Counted from the first letter of the stretch, positions 51,739-61,538 are shown. The stretch is 64,000 nt of DNA from Ensifer sesbaniae (GCF_013283665.1 NZ_JABEKU010000001.1:2531494-2595493); one strand, 5' to 3'. Numbers and translations are program-made. Notes: a model not told the origin generated them from the letters alone.

Positions 51739-54638
51739 GGCGGCCACCGATACTCTCCGGTGAGCATGATATGCTCCCATCCGAGCGGTGAGACGTGAGG
51801 CAGGAGCCGGAGGTCGATCTGTTCGCCGCTGGCGATATGCGCGGCGACGATTTCGCCGAGCTTCCATGTGTTCCAATAAATGATGATTGCGGTGAGGAGG
51901 TTGAGACCGGCAATTCGATGTTGCTGTCCCTCGGACGACCGGTCGCGGATTTCGCCACGCCTGTTGAAGTTGACCGCGCGCTTGAGGGCATGATGGGCCT
52001 CACCCTTGTTCAACCCGATCTGCGCTCGACGCTGCAAATCAATATCGCTCAGCCAGTCGAGCATGAAGATCGAACGCTCCAGCCGCCCGACCTCTCTGAG
52101 CGCCAGCGCCAGGCTGTTCTGACGTGGATAGGCGGCGAGTTTTCGAAGAATCTGACTCGGCACGACGGTCCCGGCGGCCATGCTGGCGGCGAGCCGCAGG
52201 ATATCGGGCCAATTTTCGCGGACCAGCCGAATGTTGATGCGGCCGCCGATCAGCGGTTGAAACGCAGGAGGCACCTGGTCAAGAGCGGGAACATAAAGCC
52301 GCTTGTCCGGCAGATCGCGGATTCTCGGCGCAAACCGGAAGCCGAGAACGGAGCAGATGGCAAAAACATGATCCGTGAAGCCGCCGGTATCAGCATAATG
52401 CTCGCGGATTTGCCTTCCAGTATCGTTCTGCAGCAGACCATCGAGAATGTAAGGCGCTTCGTGAGCGGTCGCGGGAATGATCTGGGTCGAATAGGGAGCG
52501 TATTGATCAGAGAGATGGCTGTACGCCGAAAGACCCGGCTCATTGCCATACCGGGCATTGACGACATTCAATGCTTCACCGGTCGAACCTGCCGGAAAGT
52601 GCTGGCCATCCGAGGACGATGTCGTTCCGTCGCCCCAGAAGCGGGCCATCGGCAATTTCGACTGCGCCTCGACGATCATCGCAAGGGCGCGTGCCGTCGT
52701 CTCCTCCCTGACGTGCCATTTGCCGATCCGCAGCAACTCCCAGAAAGTGTGGGCGTCGCAGGCGTCGGCCATCTTCCTGAGACCCAGGTTGACGCCATCG
52801 GCGAGCAGAACGGTCATGACGCCGATCCGATCGCCGCAGGCAATCCCCGTGCGGAGATCCGTAAAGGCATCGGTGAAGCGCAGCTTCTGATCGACCTCAA
52901 TGAGCATGTCCGTGATCCGAACGGACGGCATATTTTCATAGAGTTTCAAGACGAGTGCGGCAGCCTCCTCCGGCGCCGCCCTTTCGAGCCGGTCGACCTG
53001 AAGCTTGCCATCGACGATGGCCCCGCCTGCAAGAACGCCAGCCTCATTGGCACATTCGATTTGCGTCATGCCGCGTTTGAGAAGGTGGCTGCGATGGCGA
53101 AGCCAGTCGTCCGCCTCCAACGGAACGGCCAGCCGCGCAGTTTCGGATACCGTTTCGATCGGAACCAACGCCGTGCTGATCTCGCGATACCGTCTGCTGT
53201 CCGCCAGCCAGATATCGCCCGAGCGCAGAGCATTGCGAAGTTCGAACAAGAGCCCGATTTCCCACATTTGCCGATCTGGTTTCCCATCCTTCAGAATCCT
53301 TTTGCGCCATCTTGCTCGGGCAAAGTCGATTGGTGCATTGACCGGCAAGGTCCGATGGCCCCTGCGATTGAGGCGGCGCAGCATTTCCAATGCCTCAAGC
53401 AGCGAATCGGCGCCGCGCCCGCCGCGGAACGCCAGGACTTCCAGAAACCGGGGCGCATACCTCCGGAAACGGGCATATCCGTCGGTCACAAATTCCAGCG
53501 GGTCCGCGGAGACCTTGCCGGTGAGCGCGGCCTCCTGCGCGACAGTCTGGCGGAGCAGTTCCCAGCCACCGCCTTCCACGATGGCCAGTCCCAAGTCATC
53601 CTGCTCCTCATGCGCGGTGATCAGTGCCTCGCCGAAGCGGGAAAGCATTTTCAGCGCATCGCCGATCGAGGCGCGCTCGGCTTGCAGCAGCTCATCCCGT
53701 TTGCGTTCACAGGCACGGTAGAGTTTTCCGACAATGCGGCCATGCGTCTCGACGGCGACATCCGCCAACATGGCCGACCATTCCAGGACGCATGCCGCCA
53801 AGATCGCTAATCGTCGATTTTCCGGCAAATCCCGCATTCCATCGGCGGAATAGCGTTCGCCCTGGCGGCGAAGGCCGGCCACGCGGTGAGGTGGGATGCC
53901 GTCGAGAGTGCCGGCATCGACGGCGAGCTTGCGCAGAAATTCCAGCCGGTTGAGCAGACCATTCATATCGTTGGAGTTGGAGCCGACTTCGAACTGACGC
54001 AACCACGCAAAGCGCGTGATTCGGCCATCGGCAGTTTCGGAAAGCAGGGACAGAAGCCGAGCGCGGCTCTGCGCGTCCAGACGCCCTGCAATACGGGACG
54101 CGATCGCCCGTTCGGCGGCGACCAGGGCATCGGCACAGCATCGTTCGACGGTTGAGATCGCCGGGACAATCACATTGCGACTGCGCAGTTCCTCCAGAAA
54201 CTCGGCCGCCAACAGGTCATTCGTTCTAGATCTCTCGGCGGCCTCCTCGAGCCATGTGAGCATATCCGTGCGCGCTTGGCCTTCGAACGGTCGATAGCCG
54301 TAGAGCTGCTGCAATGCCGCCGAATGCTGATATCGCGTTTCCGATCTCGCCCCATACTCGGCAAGTTCTTCAGCCGCGACACCGATCTGTGCGCCGATGA
54401 AGGCCAACATCGAGGGCGGGATCATCTCGCCGGGCTGCAAGAGACGGCCGGGATATCGGAAGGCGCAAAGCTGCAGAGCGAACCCCAATCGGTTTCTCGG
54501 ACGGCGACGTTGTCTGATGTGCCGGAGGTCTTCGTCACTCAATATGTAATGGCGAAGCAATGACGGTTCGTCGGTCGGCAGATCGAACAGCTTCTCGCGC
54601 TGGCGTTCGGTCAGGATTGTGCGCCGTGGCATGCACAT
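51729..54638 (-). CDS. tnpA: Tn3-family transposase TnpA
   Basis: This 969-residue DDE transposase starts MCMPRRTILTERQREKLFDL (DUF4158 N terminus) and has the DDE C-terminal domain (MARFWGDGTTSSSDGQHFPA, TGGFTDHVFAICSVLGFRFA, GLNKGEAHHALKRAVNFNRRG, LTAIIIYWNTWKLGE). The length is typical. It overlaps one terminal repeat and is divergent from tnpR, with the res region of 83 bp between. It looks intact. Confidence 0.96.
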   Translation of the reverse strand: MCMPRRTILTERQREKLFDLPTDEPSLLRHYILSDEDLRHIRQRRRPRNRLGFALQLCAFRYPGRLLQPGEMIPPSMLAFIGAQIGVAAEELAEYGARSETRYQHSAALQQLYGYRPFEGQARTDMLTWLEEAAERSRTNDLLAAEFLEELRSRNVIVPAISTVERCCADALVAAERAIASRIAGRLDAQSRARLLSLLSETADGRITRFAWLRQFEVGSNSNDMNGLLNRLEFLRKLAVDAGTLDGIPPHRVAGLRRQGERYSADGMRDLPENRRLAILAACVLEWSAMLADVAVETHGRIVGKLYRACERKRDELLQAERASIGDALKMLSRFGEALITAHEEQDDLGLAIVEGGGWELLRQTVAQEAALTGKVSADPLEFVTDGYARFRRYAPRFLEVLAFRGGRGADSLLEALEMLRRLNRRGHRTLPVNAPIDFARARWRKRILKDGKPDRQMWEIGLLFELRNALRSGDIWLADSRRYREISTALVPIETVSETARLAVPLEADDWLRHRSHLLKRGMTQIECANEAGVLAGGAIVDGKLQVDRLERAAPEEAAALVLKLYENMPSVRITDMLIEVDQKLRFTDAFTDLRTGIACGDRIGVMTVLLADGVNLGLRKMADACDAHTFWELLRIGKWHVREETTARALAMIVEAQSKLPMARFWGDGTTSSSDGQHFPAGSTGEALNVVNARYGNEPGLSAYSHLSDQYAPYSTQIIPATAHEAPYILDGLLQNDTGRQIREHYADTGGFTDHVFAICSVLGFRFAPRIRDLPDKRLYVPALDQVPPAFQPLIGGRINIRLVRENWPDILRLAASMAAGTVVPSQILRKLAAYPRQNSLALALREVGRLERSIFMLDWLSDIDLQRRAQIGLNKGEAHHALKRAVNFNRRGEIRDRSSEGQQHRIAGLNLLTAIIIYWNTWKLGEIVAAHIASGEQIDLRLLPHVSPLGWEHIMLTGEYRWPPLR

Positions 54639-54721
54639 GTTGTCCCTATTGAAGTAAAGTCTGTTTTGGACAACAATCGCCCCCTACAAATCAAGGTCTT
54701 CGGGCATCCACGAGGGTTCAA
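54639..54721. promoter_or_regulatory. Probable res site and divergent promoters
   Basis: The 83-bp gap between tnpA and tnpR contains TTTTGGACAACAA and other short dyads. In this family such gaps hold the resolution site bound by TnpR. The site is assigned by position. Confidence 0.5.
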
Positions 54722-55330
54722 TTGGGACAGCGCGCCGCCATCTATTGCCGCGTTTCGACGGCTGACCAGTCATGCGAGCGACAGGAGCGAGACCTAACTG
54801 CTTTTGCCGAGCGCGCCGGCTACGCAATCGCCGGGATATATAAAGAGACGGGCTCCGGAGCGAAGTTGGATCGAACCGAACGGAAGAAGGTCATGGCGCT
54901 CGCCCAGGGCCGGGACATTGATTTGGTTCTGGTCACCGAGCTTTCCCGATGGGGACGCTCGACGATCGATCTTCTCAACACATTGCGCGAGTTGGAAAGC
55001 CGGAAGGTCTCGGTGATTGCCATCAACGGCATGACCTTCGATCTGTCCACGCCGCACGGCCGGATGCTCGCGACGTTTCTTTCAGGCATTGCCGAGTTCG
55101 AGCGCGATCTCATCAGCGAGCGCGTGAAATCCGGTCTTGCCGCCGCCAAGGCGCGCGGGAAAAAGCTCGGGCGGCAACCCGGCCAGCGGCCAAAGTCGGA
55201 CAAGCTCGCATCGAAGGTACTGGCGCTCATCGCGCAAGGCCGAAGCTATCGCTGGATCGCCCGCGATCTGGTCATCAGCAAGAATACGATTGCTGATATC
55301 GTCAAACGCGATCGCGCCAGCGGAAAATGA
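54722..55330 (+). CDS. tnpR: Tn3-type resolvase TnpR (serine recombinase)
   Basis: This 202-residue serine recombinase has the nucleophile in YCRVSTADQSCERQ (Ser12) and LVLVTELSRWGRSTIDLLNTL. The HTH end is SYRWIARDLVISKNTIADIVKRD. It starts at a TTG preceded by GAGGG, since no ATG is available at the family start. It resolves Tn3 cointegrates at the res site and represses the divergent promoters. Confidence 0.93.
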   Translation: MGQRAAIYCRVSTADQSCERQERDLTAFAERAGYAIAGIYKETGSGAKLDRTERKKVMALAQGRDIDLVLVTELSRWGRSTIDLLNTLRELESRKVSVIAINGMTFDLSTPHGRMLATFLSGIAEFERDLISERVKSGLAAAKARGKKLGRQPGQRPKSDKLASKVLALIAQGRSYRWIARDLVISKNTIADIVKRDRASGK

Positions 55331-55405
55331 GGTACTTGCGCGGATTTCTGTAAGCAGTCAGATGCTAAGGGCTGCAGATGTCGTCACTGTCCCATTACCG
55401 ATAGG

Positions 55406-55925
55406 CTATTCCCATGGTCCGTGGTGGCTGTCGGCGCCGTCGACGCGGTCGAAGCCATGGGCGCCGAAGAAGTCGCGCTGCGCCTGGATCACATTGGCCG
55501 TGCCGAGGCCGCGGCGGTAGCTGTCGAAATAGCCGAGTGCCGAGGCAAGTGCGGGAACCGGCAGACCACCTAGAACGGCTGCCGAGACGACGCGGCGAAG
55601 CGCTCCGTCGGTTTCCTTGACCATCGCGGCAAAGGCCGGGGTGACGATCAGGTTGGCGGCATCCGGTGCCTTGGTAAACGCGGTGGTGATCTCGTCCAGG
55701 AACTGCGAGCGGATGATGCAGCCGGCGCGCCAGATCTTGGCGATCGTCGGCATCGGCAGGTTCCAGTTGAACTCCTTGGAGGCCGCTGACATCACGGCAA
55801 ACCCTTGCGCATAGGCGCCGATCTTGGCGGCAAGCAGCGCGCTCTCGAGGTCCTTGATGAAGGCTGCCTTATCGGCGACCTTGAACTCGCCGACCTGGGC
55901 AGCCCGAGGATCTTTTCCGGGTAGG
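55406..55925 (-). pseudogene. gnd: gnd (6-phosphogluconate dehydrogenase) C-terminal fragment
   Basis: The sequence reads KDLESALLAAKIGAYAQGFA, ASKEFNWNLPMPTIAKIWRA, GCIIRSQFLDEITTAFTKAP, and ends FDRVDGADSHHGPWE. This is the C-terminal third of decarboxylating 6-phosphogluconate dehydrogenase. The NADP-binding N-terminal domain is missing, replaced by unrelated DNA near 55925-55940. It is a recombination or transposition leftover and cannot be active. Confidence 0.88.
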
Positions 55926-55963
55926 CGCAGGATACGTGTAAAAACCGGTCACAGTGGTTTGGC

Positions 55964-56745
55964 TTATCGTCTGAGGTCCTGGACGTTGAGTTCATTCCAG
56001 ATTCACGAGAAATCATAGGTAGCCATAGGGTCCTGCGGGTCTGGCCCGGAGGATGATCGCATTTCGAGATATTTGAGCCATTCGGCGACTTTCTGGCGAC
56101 CGGCCTTGGTGCGGGCGGCGGCGCGTGGCGAGATGTCACCGAGCATGCCGACGGGCTCGTCCAGGGTGGCACGATATTGCTTGTCTAGCATGGCGTGAAC
56201 GAGGGGGGCTGCGATTTCGCGTAGTATGTCGTCTGCCGATGGCCTCTTTCCCTGATGCGCGGCTTTCAACTGTTCGATGGTCTGGATAGTGGTGAGAGGC
56301 GCACGGACCATTCTGCCGAGGATATTTTGCACGAGTTCGGCGCCTCTTTGCGCTCGCTCGGCAGAGTTGACCATGAGGACGAGAAAACGTCCCTTGCTTT
56401 CGAGATTGCCGAGCACGGGCGTGCCGTCCTCCATGGTGACACCGGCGACCAGCGCATCCGGGTGACCGGGCCTGGTGGAGCCTTTGGCCGGCGGCCGCCC
56501 GAGCCAGTTCCAGAACCGGGGATTTTCTTGGCGGAGATCATCTCTTCCGGCGAAACGATCGGCGATGTCGTTCTCGGTGATGTCCGCTTCGAGGGGAAAG
56601 CGCACCTCATGAAACACGATGTCGTCACCATCGCTGTTGCAGACGAGCGGCGGATTGTCTCCGAGCACCCTGGGCAGGGTGTCGAACAGCCAGGCGTGGG
56701 TGAGCTGAGAATTCCCATCAACCTATCCGGCGCCGAGAGCGGGCC
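55964..56745 (-). pseudogene. Broken plasmid gene with MbcA/Xre-like C terminus
   Basis: The main frame reads VLGDNPPLVCNSDGDDIVFH, GAELVQNILGRMVRAPLTTI, LDEPVGMLGDISPRAAARTKAGRQ and ATYDFS. There a TGA (56003-56005) replaces a probable Trp codon; in-frame reading continues IWNELNVQDLRR to the TAA at 55964. Upstream, near 56690-56700, the frame also shifts. The C-terminal pattern resembles the MbcA/ParS/Xre toxin-binding domain, with low certainty. Function is unknown and the gene is probably inactive. Confidence 0.6.
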
Positions 56746-56759
56746 ATGAAGCGCTTCAA

Positions 56760-57053
56760 GTCTCGGCGACATTTGCAACGTTTCGTCTCCATTCACGACC
56801 CGATTGCCAACCTATTCCACATCCCCCGCCACGACATGTCCGCCAGTCATCATCGCGAACTGCGTGCCGCCGCCATGAGAATGTGGACGCAAATCGCGCA
56901 CGTTTGACCGGGGAGTATGGCGCACCACGCTTCATCGCCGTTCTCAGGTTAACTTTACGGTGCCTAGCCGGATTTTACTCCGCCCGCGGCCGGACTATCC
57001 CGCCGCTACCGCGGCCGACTTTTGCACCGCCGCTCTCAGACTTCGCAATGCCG
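56760..57053. other. Intergenic stretch, no supported gene
   Basis: This lies between the broken gene and the isochorismatase gene. GC-rich, with no ORF, hairpin or repeat that I can support. Confidence 0.4.
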
Positions 57054-57596
57054 TCAAGAGGTTAGGTCGCGTATCGTGACGACCTTGCCATAGGCCAATG
57101 CCAGGGCGGACATGTAGGCAGCATGGACCTGTGCGGCTGAAACCGTCTTCCCGTTGAACTCCACGTCGCGCGTGGCGCAGGCGTCTTCGACAATTGTCGT
57201 ATTGTAGCCGAGATCGGCGGCCGCGCGGCTCGTGGCATCGATGCACATGTGGGTCATCGCGCCAATGATCACGACATCCTTGATGCCTTCTGCGTCCAGA
57301 GCGTGCTTCAGTTGGGTCCCACGGAAGGCGTTGGGGTATCGCTTGGTGATTACCAACTCCCCCTTGGCGGGAGCGACCGTCGGGATGATTTCGGCCCCAT
57401 CCGTTCCCAGTGCGAAGAACTGTGCATTGGCCGGGTTTTCATGGCGGACATGGATGACCTTGTCCCCCGCGGAGCGAGCCACGGTGATCACTTTGGCCGC
57501 ATTGGCGACTGCCTCATCGATTTTAACGAGTGGGAGCGCGCCGACAGCAAGGTAGTCTTTCTGAAGATCCACGACGATGATAGCGCGCTTGTTCAC
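57054..57596 (-). CDS. Cysteine hydrolase, isochorismatase family
   Basis: This 180-residue isochorismatase-fold enzyme has the catalytic triad: D10 (VVDLQKDY), K85 (ITKRYPNAF) and C118 (GAMTHMCIDATSRAAADLGY). The cis-peptide position before THMC is typical. Substrates may be nicotinamide-type or other amides; isochorismate is unlikely with this cysteine form. The ATG is preceded by GACAAGTCC, a weak site. It lies in the same direction as the PixA-like operon, 157 bp beyond its end. Confidence 0.88.
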   Translation of the reverse strand: MNKRAIIVVDLQKDYLAVGALPLVKIDEAVANAAKVITVARSAGDKVIHVRHENPANAQFFALGTDGAEIIPTVAPAKGELVITKRYPNAFRGTQLKHALDAEGIKDVVIIGAMTHMCIDATSRAAADLGYNTTIVEDACATRDVEFNGKTVSAAQVHAAYMSALALAYGKVVTIRDLTS

Positions 57597-57753
57597 AGGA
57601 CTTGTCCTTTTGCGATTTCAGAAATGACGAAATATGATGCGATAATGCCACGCCTGAGGTCATGCGTGGGTACGGCTACTGTGCGGACGCGGGCAAACAG
57701 CTGCAAGATTGGGAATGACCGACCTCGTGCCGCCGTCCATCACGGATGCGGGA

Positions 57754-58314
57754 CTAGGTTTGGGTGGTGCCATCCAGCCGGGTCACGTCGAGGGCGGGCC
57801 CATCCAAGTTGAAATACTGTTTGCGGTTCGGATCATACGTGTCGATCTCGAAGACGAGGCGATATGGATAGAGGCCCGGCTCCAATTCGAACAGAATCGA
57901 GCCTGCCCAATAATAATAGGACGGCGTCCACCGACTCCGGATCTTGTCCGGGCCGCCATAGACCTTGAGATCGTTACATATCTTGCGGTCCTGCGGCGTG
58001 CCGTCGGGATGCACAAAAACAATGTTTACAATTCGCGCGAGGGGAGGCCAGCCCCCATCGGGTTTCTTTTCCATGTCACTGCAATAGACTAACCAGTTCA
58101 GGACTTGGCCCTGGCGGCAGACCGTGCGCAGGACGTTCGTACCCTTGCCTGTGCTGTCGCCGCCATTGTCCATCAATGCGGTTTTGCCGGTGATGCAGCC
58201 GGTCCGCAGGATGCCGGCGACGTCTACTACGGCGACGATGTTCAACTGGGTCGAAGCCAAGCTAGGCGGACTAGGAGGGGGCTTTGGGGAAACCATCGTA
58301 ACGGCTTGCATCAT
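57754..58314 (-). CDS. PixA/AidA-family inclusion-body-like protein 1
   Basis: This 186-residue soluble protein has the family layout: strand STQLNIVAVVDVAGILRTG, then GGDSTGKGTNVLRTVCRQGQ and LNWLVYCSDM, later YYYWAGSIL. PixA (Xenorhabdus) forms crystalline cytoplasmic inclusions, and AidA is its quorum-regulated homologue in Ralstonia/Burkholderia. The match is from overall pattern only. Its ATG overlaps the TGA of the preceding paralogue by four bases, so translation is coupled. It is the last gene of the operon. Confidence 0.65.
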   Translation of the reverse strand: MMQAVTMVSPKPPPSPPSLASTQLNIVAVVDVAGILRTGCITGKTALMDNGGDSTGKGTNVLRTVCRQGQVLNWLVYCSDMEKKPDGGWPPLARIVNIVFVHPDGTPQDRKICNDLKVYGGPDKIRSRWTPSYYYWAGSILFELEPGLYPYRLVFEIDTYDPNRKQYFNLDGPALDVTRLDGTTQT

Positions 58315-58757
58315 GAACTCCCGGTTTGGGTTGGGTCAGGGGGCGTCTGGAGAGTGGCTTCAATGAGGCGCGGGTTGGCACCATTGTCGACCGTGCGCGT
58401 CCGGCTGCCGAGTTCCAATGTCAAGCCATAGGGCAGGTTGCCGACTGGCTGTTTCACCAAACCGACCCAGTAGCTGACATCGGAGTCGCGATAAGTATTG
58501 CGCTCAACCTTGCAGGTTTCAGCCGGCAGTTCGATTGCGCGCACGGTGGCATGCGTCTCGCATTCGATCGGCAGCAACGTCCAGATAATCCGGTCTCCCC
58601 GTGTGACCGCCGTTGCAAGCTCGGCTGTTGCCTCGTTTTGCGAGCCGCCGAGACGGTTGTCATCGATCATGTAGAGATAACCCGCGAGCGTGTCGGCCTC
58701 CAGTGCTCCTGAGACGTCCACCACCATTCGGATATTGATCGTCTTCGTAATCGTCAT
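58311..58757 (-). CDS. PixA/AidA-family inclusion-body-like protein 2
   Basis: This 148-residue paralogue reads KTINIRMVVDVSGALEADTL, then RGDRIIWTLLPIECET and SDVSYWVGLVKQPVGNLPYG. The same order of a beta strand start, a DRIIW core and a tail with Tyr-Trp recurs in its neighbours. The ATG at 58757 has GGGAGAGG upstream and overlaps the previous gene's TGA by four bases. An upstream frame extension is not supported. Role unknown. Confidence 0.62.
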   Translation of the reverse strand: MTITKTINIRMVVDVSGALEADTLAGYLYMIDDNRLGGSQNEATAELATAVTRGDRIIWTLLPIECETHATVRAIELPAETCKVERNTYRDSDVSYWVGLVKQPVGNLPYGLTLELGSRTRTVDNGANPRLIEATLQTPPDPTQTGSS

Positions 58758-59479
58758 ATTGCCTCTCCCGCAGCAACGGTGGAGCACGTGGGGACCGGCA
58801 GCAGCCCGGGCGCGAAGCTGCCGGTGAATCCGTTGACGCCCGGAGCGGAGGTAATCTGAAGGCCGCACTTCAGGGTGAAGAACTGCGGCTCCCAGACCGT
58901 GTCGCCGTTCTCTTGAACCGGGCGGTAGAGCGCCACCTCCATCGCGTAGTCGTGGCAGCCGACCTTGGCGGTATCGACAGTCGCGCTCCAGTACCAGCCG
59001 TCCGTCAGTAGATCGGGCGAACCGTATTGGGCGGGATACAGCACGCCCTGCTCCACTGCCGGCCCGCAGATGCGGGTGACGACTGGGGACACGCTGGCCG
59101 CCGCAGCAACATTGTCAGACTTCAGCACCTCGCCGGCCGCGCTAAGCAAGGGGGCGGCATAGGATCGAACCTTGTTGTGCTGGCGGACACGCAGGCGGAG
59201 GTCGCCTTTGCGATCGTTCCATGGCTTCGAGATGAAGAGCTGGCGATAGCTGCGGGGCAGCGTCGTTGGCAGTCCGCCGACGCCGACTGGGATCCAGTTC
59301 AGGACGGCCTCCGCCGCCTGCGATCCGTCGGCATTGTAGACGCCGGGAACGTTGGTGACGCGGGGGCCTGCCGGCGAGTCGAATGGACCCGTATTGTCAA
59401 TGACATAGGCATTCCCGTCGAGAGTGCCCTCCTTCAGGGCCGTCACGATGTCGATGACGGTGACAATCGAAATCTGCAT
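58754..59479 (-). CDS. PixA/AidA-family inclusion-body-like protein 3 (longest paralogue)
   Basis: This 241-residue protein starts SIVTVIDIVTALKEGTLDGN and has an insert of about 90 residues absent from the other paralogues. It then carries VEQGVLYPAQYGSPDLLTDG and WYWSATVDTAKVGCHDYAME. The end is cysteine-containing (FTLKCGLQI, PVPTCSTVAAG). The ATG at 59479 has AGGAGGGTAT upstream. It is coupled with the next gene by a four-base overlap. Function unknown. Confidence 0.6.
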   Translation of the reverse strand: MQISIVTVIDIVTALKEGTLDGNAYVIDNTGPFDSPAGPRVTNVPGVYNADGSQAAEAVLNWIPVGVGGLPTTLPRSYRQLFISKPWNDRKGDLRLRVRQHNKVRSYAAPLLSAAGEVLKSDNVAAAASVSPVVTRICGPAVEQGVLYPAQYGSPDLLTDGWYWSATVDTAKVGCHDYAMEVALYRPVQENGDTVWEPQFFTLKCGLQITSAPGVNGFTGSFAPGLLPVPTCSTVAAGEAI

Positions 59480-59517
59480 TATACCCTCCTGTTGGAACGA
59501 ATTGTGCGGCCTCCCGG

Positions 59518-59964
59518 TCAGGCGGCGGCGTGGATCGGAACGGAATCCGCAGTCGTACCGGTGGAAGCATTAACCAGAAGGGACGGTCCCGCGATACTGA
59601 TGGTCCGCCCGGTCAGGCCGCCTGTAAGCAGCGTCAACGTGTAGGAATGGCGCGTGCCCGGAGCTAGCCAGCAAGGGGCGTATCCCTGCCAGTGCAGGGC
59701 CCAAGGGGCTGGAACGTTGGTACCTGCAGGGATTTCGAGCCCGTCGAACGAGATTGCCGACAGCCAGACTGGGGTCTGGACATCGAGCGGCGTCACGCTC
59801 CAGCGAACAAGTTGCCTTGGCCAGACAGGACTGGCCAGCTTAGCGGTGCCGGAATCCTCGCTGCCGCAAAAGCTGTCATCGAAGAGGAAAACACTGTCGT
59901 CGGCCGGATTGCCCAGCAGTAGGGCGACGACGTCGACAAAAACCTGGACATTGAGTGGTGGCAT
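59518..59964 (-). CDS. PixA/AidA-family inclusion-body-like protein 4
   Basis: This 148-residue paralogue reads LNVQVFVDVVALLLGNPADD, SVFLFDDSFCGSEDSGTAKL, then RQLVRWSVTPLDVQ and LHWQGYAPCWLAPGTRHSYT. The N-terminal VDVV strand and RWSV core match paralogues 1-3. The ATG has AAAGGAAGACA upstream. It is 38 bp from paralogue 3 and 41 bp after the PaaK-like gene, so all lie on one transcript. Role unknown. Confidence 0.6.
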   Translation of the reverse strand: MPPLNVQVFVDVVALLLGNPADDSVFLFDDSFCGSEDSGTAKLASPVWPRQLVRWSVTPLDVQTPVWLSAISFDGLEIPAGTNVPAPWALHWQGYAPCWLAPGTRHSYTLTLLTGGLTGRTISIAGPSLLVNASTGTTADSVPIHAAA

Positions 59965-60005
59965 TGTCTTCCTTTCTACCGCCGCTGACGGTCCTCATTG
60001 CGAAA

Positions 60006-61538
60006 TCAAACGCGATCGACGACCAAGGGTAGCTTGCCGAATTCCGTGCGGACCAAGTCCGCCCCACTGGGCTCAACGAGCCGAATGGCAAAGCGGTAGC
60101 CGGAACTCAGTAGGCTCGCCTCGTTCGCTTCCAGCGCGTTGAAGACTGACAGGGACCGAACGAATCCGGCGATCATCAGGGGCGAGGAGCCTTCTGGCCC
60201 CAGACGGGCGGCGATCTGCGCCGACAGGGATGCCGCGTCCGGCGTCCCGATCACCATGTGCAACTGCCGCTTCGTGCGGTCGATCTGAAATTGGGTGTCC
60301 GTGGCGACCCTGTCGATCTCCAGAACCTGCCGTCGGCGGAACTCGGCGATAATGGCCGCTAGGGCTCGGGGCGCCGAATATTGAGTGTCGCCGATATGAA
60401 TGAAATCGCCGCTGCGGCCCGCGTATTCGAACTGCATTGCGTTAAGGCCGGGCGACCGCAGGTCCGGGCGGCGGATGACCCGGTCGCCCACCTTGTAGCG
60501 CAGCACCGGGGCCGCATTCCCAAACAGACGCGTGACGACCAGTTCACCTTCCTCGCCTTCCTCCGCCCATTGCCCGTCGGGCCTGACCACTTCCACCAGG
60601 TGCAGCCCCGGAACCGCGGTCAAAGCGGGGCTTCCAGGGTCGAGCTGCAGTCCTATGGTTTCCGCCTGGACGGCAGCGAAATAGCTGAGGACGGTCAAGT
60701 TGGGATAGGCTTCTCTCAGGTCCGCTCTCACTTTGGGGGTTAGCACGCCGCTGCCGTAAAGGGCGACGCGGAAGCTGTCCCGCGCCTCTCGGGAGAGGCC
60801 GTCGGCAAATGTCGCCAGCAGCGCGATACTCCCGGAAATGCCCATGATCGCCTTTGGTCCCGGGTAGGACATCATCAGTTGGAAAACTTCCAAGCTCATC
60901 GGGCCCGCGCCGATATAGTTGACGCCGGGGATCCTCTGGAGCACGCCGCCCACCATGGTGCCGCTGCTCCACATCTGATAATCGGCAAGCGTGGTGGCCA
61001 CCCACTTGGCGCCGTCGCCGGTGAGATAACGCGCCATCACGTGCCAGCCCATGAAATCCCCCGCCCAACCGTAGGTCTCCTGCAGCTCGCCGAGCGGGTA
61101 GACGGTTTCCGACGGCTTTCCGGAGCTGGTGCCGCCACTGGCCACAATTTCGAAGCCGCAACGCTCGATGGGCACGACCATGCCGGGCCGTGTCTGCGTG
61201 AACATCTGCTGGCAAACTTCCTTATCGGTCAGCGGCAGTGCCTGGAACTGCTTTAAACTGTTTACCGGACCGGTGCCAATGGCCCCGTCGATGCGTTGGC
61301 GCCAGAGCGGGTTGACGCGGGCGATGGAGACGAGTTGCGATAGCCTGCGTTCGATGATGGCGGCCTGGGTTTCTAGGGGCATTGCGTCGACCCGGCAGCC
61401 GAGATGCGCCTGCGCGTGCTGGAGGGCGGCGAGGAAAGGGGGCAGGACCAAAACATCGTCCGCGGTGCGCGGATGCATCATCGTCTCCGGCAGTACCAAC
61501 TTGGCGAGGTCGCGGGAGGAGGAGGCAAAGTTCATCAT
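60006..61538 (-). CDS. PaaK-like adenylate-forming enzyme (phenylacetate-CoA ligase family)
   Basis: This 510-residue enzyme has the ANL superfamily marks: P-loop IVASGGTSSGKPSE, the hinge region YFAAVQAETIGLQLDPGSPA, and GELVVTRLFGNAAPVLRYKVGD before the C-terminal lid. In the family, a carboxylic acid is activated as AMP ester and passed to CoA or an amine. The N-terminal 60 residues are an extension. It overlaps the decarboxylase stop by four bases and precedes the PixA-like genes, so it probably makes or uses a compound derived from an aromatic acid. The substrate is not known. Confidence 0.75.
   Translation of the reverse strand: MMNFASSSRDLAKLVLPETMMHPRTADDVLVLPPFLAALQHAQAHLGCRVDAMPLETQAAIIERRLSQLVSIARVNPLWRQRIDGAIGTGPVNSLKQFQALPLTDKEVCQQMFTQTRPGMVVPIERCGFEIVASGGTSSGKPSETVYPLGELQETYGWAGDFMGWHVMARYLTGDGAKWVATTLADYQMWSSGTMVGGVLQRIPGVNYIGAGPMSLEVFQLMMSYPGPKAIMGISGSIALLATFADGLSREARDSFRVALYGSGVLTPKVRADLREAYPNLTVLSYFAAVQAETIGLQLDPGSPALTAVPGLHLVEVVRPDGQWAEEGEEGELVVTRLFGNAAPVLRYKVGDRVIRRPDLRSPGLNAMQFEYAGRSGDFIHIGDTQYSAPRALAAIIAEFRRRQVLEIDRVATDTQFQIDRTKRQLHMVIGTPDAASLSAQIAARLGPEGSSPLMIAGFVRSLSVFNALEANEASLLSSGYRFAIRLVEPSGADLVRTEFGKLPLVVDRV

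Noticed and set aside
51795..53810. 671-codon plus-strand open frame
   Set aside because: It is antisense to Tn3 tnpA.
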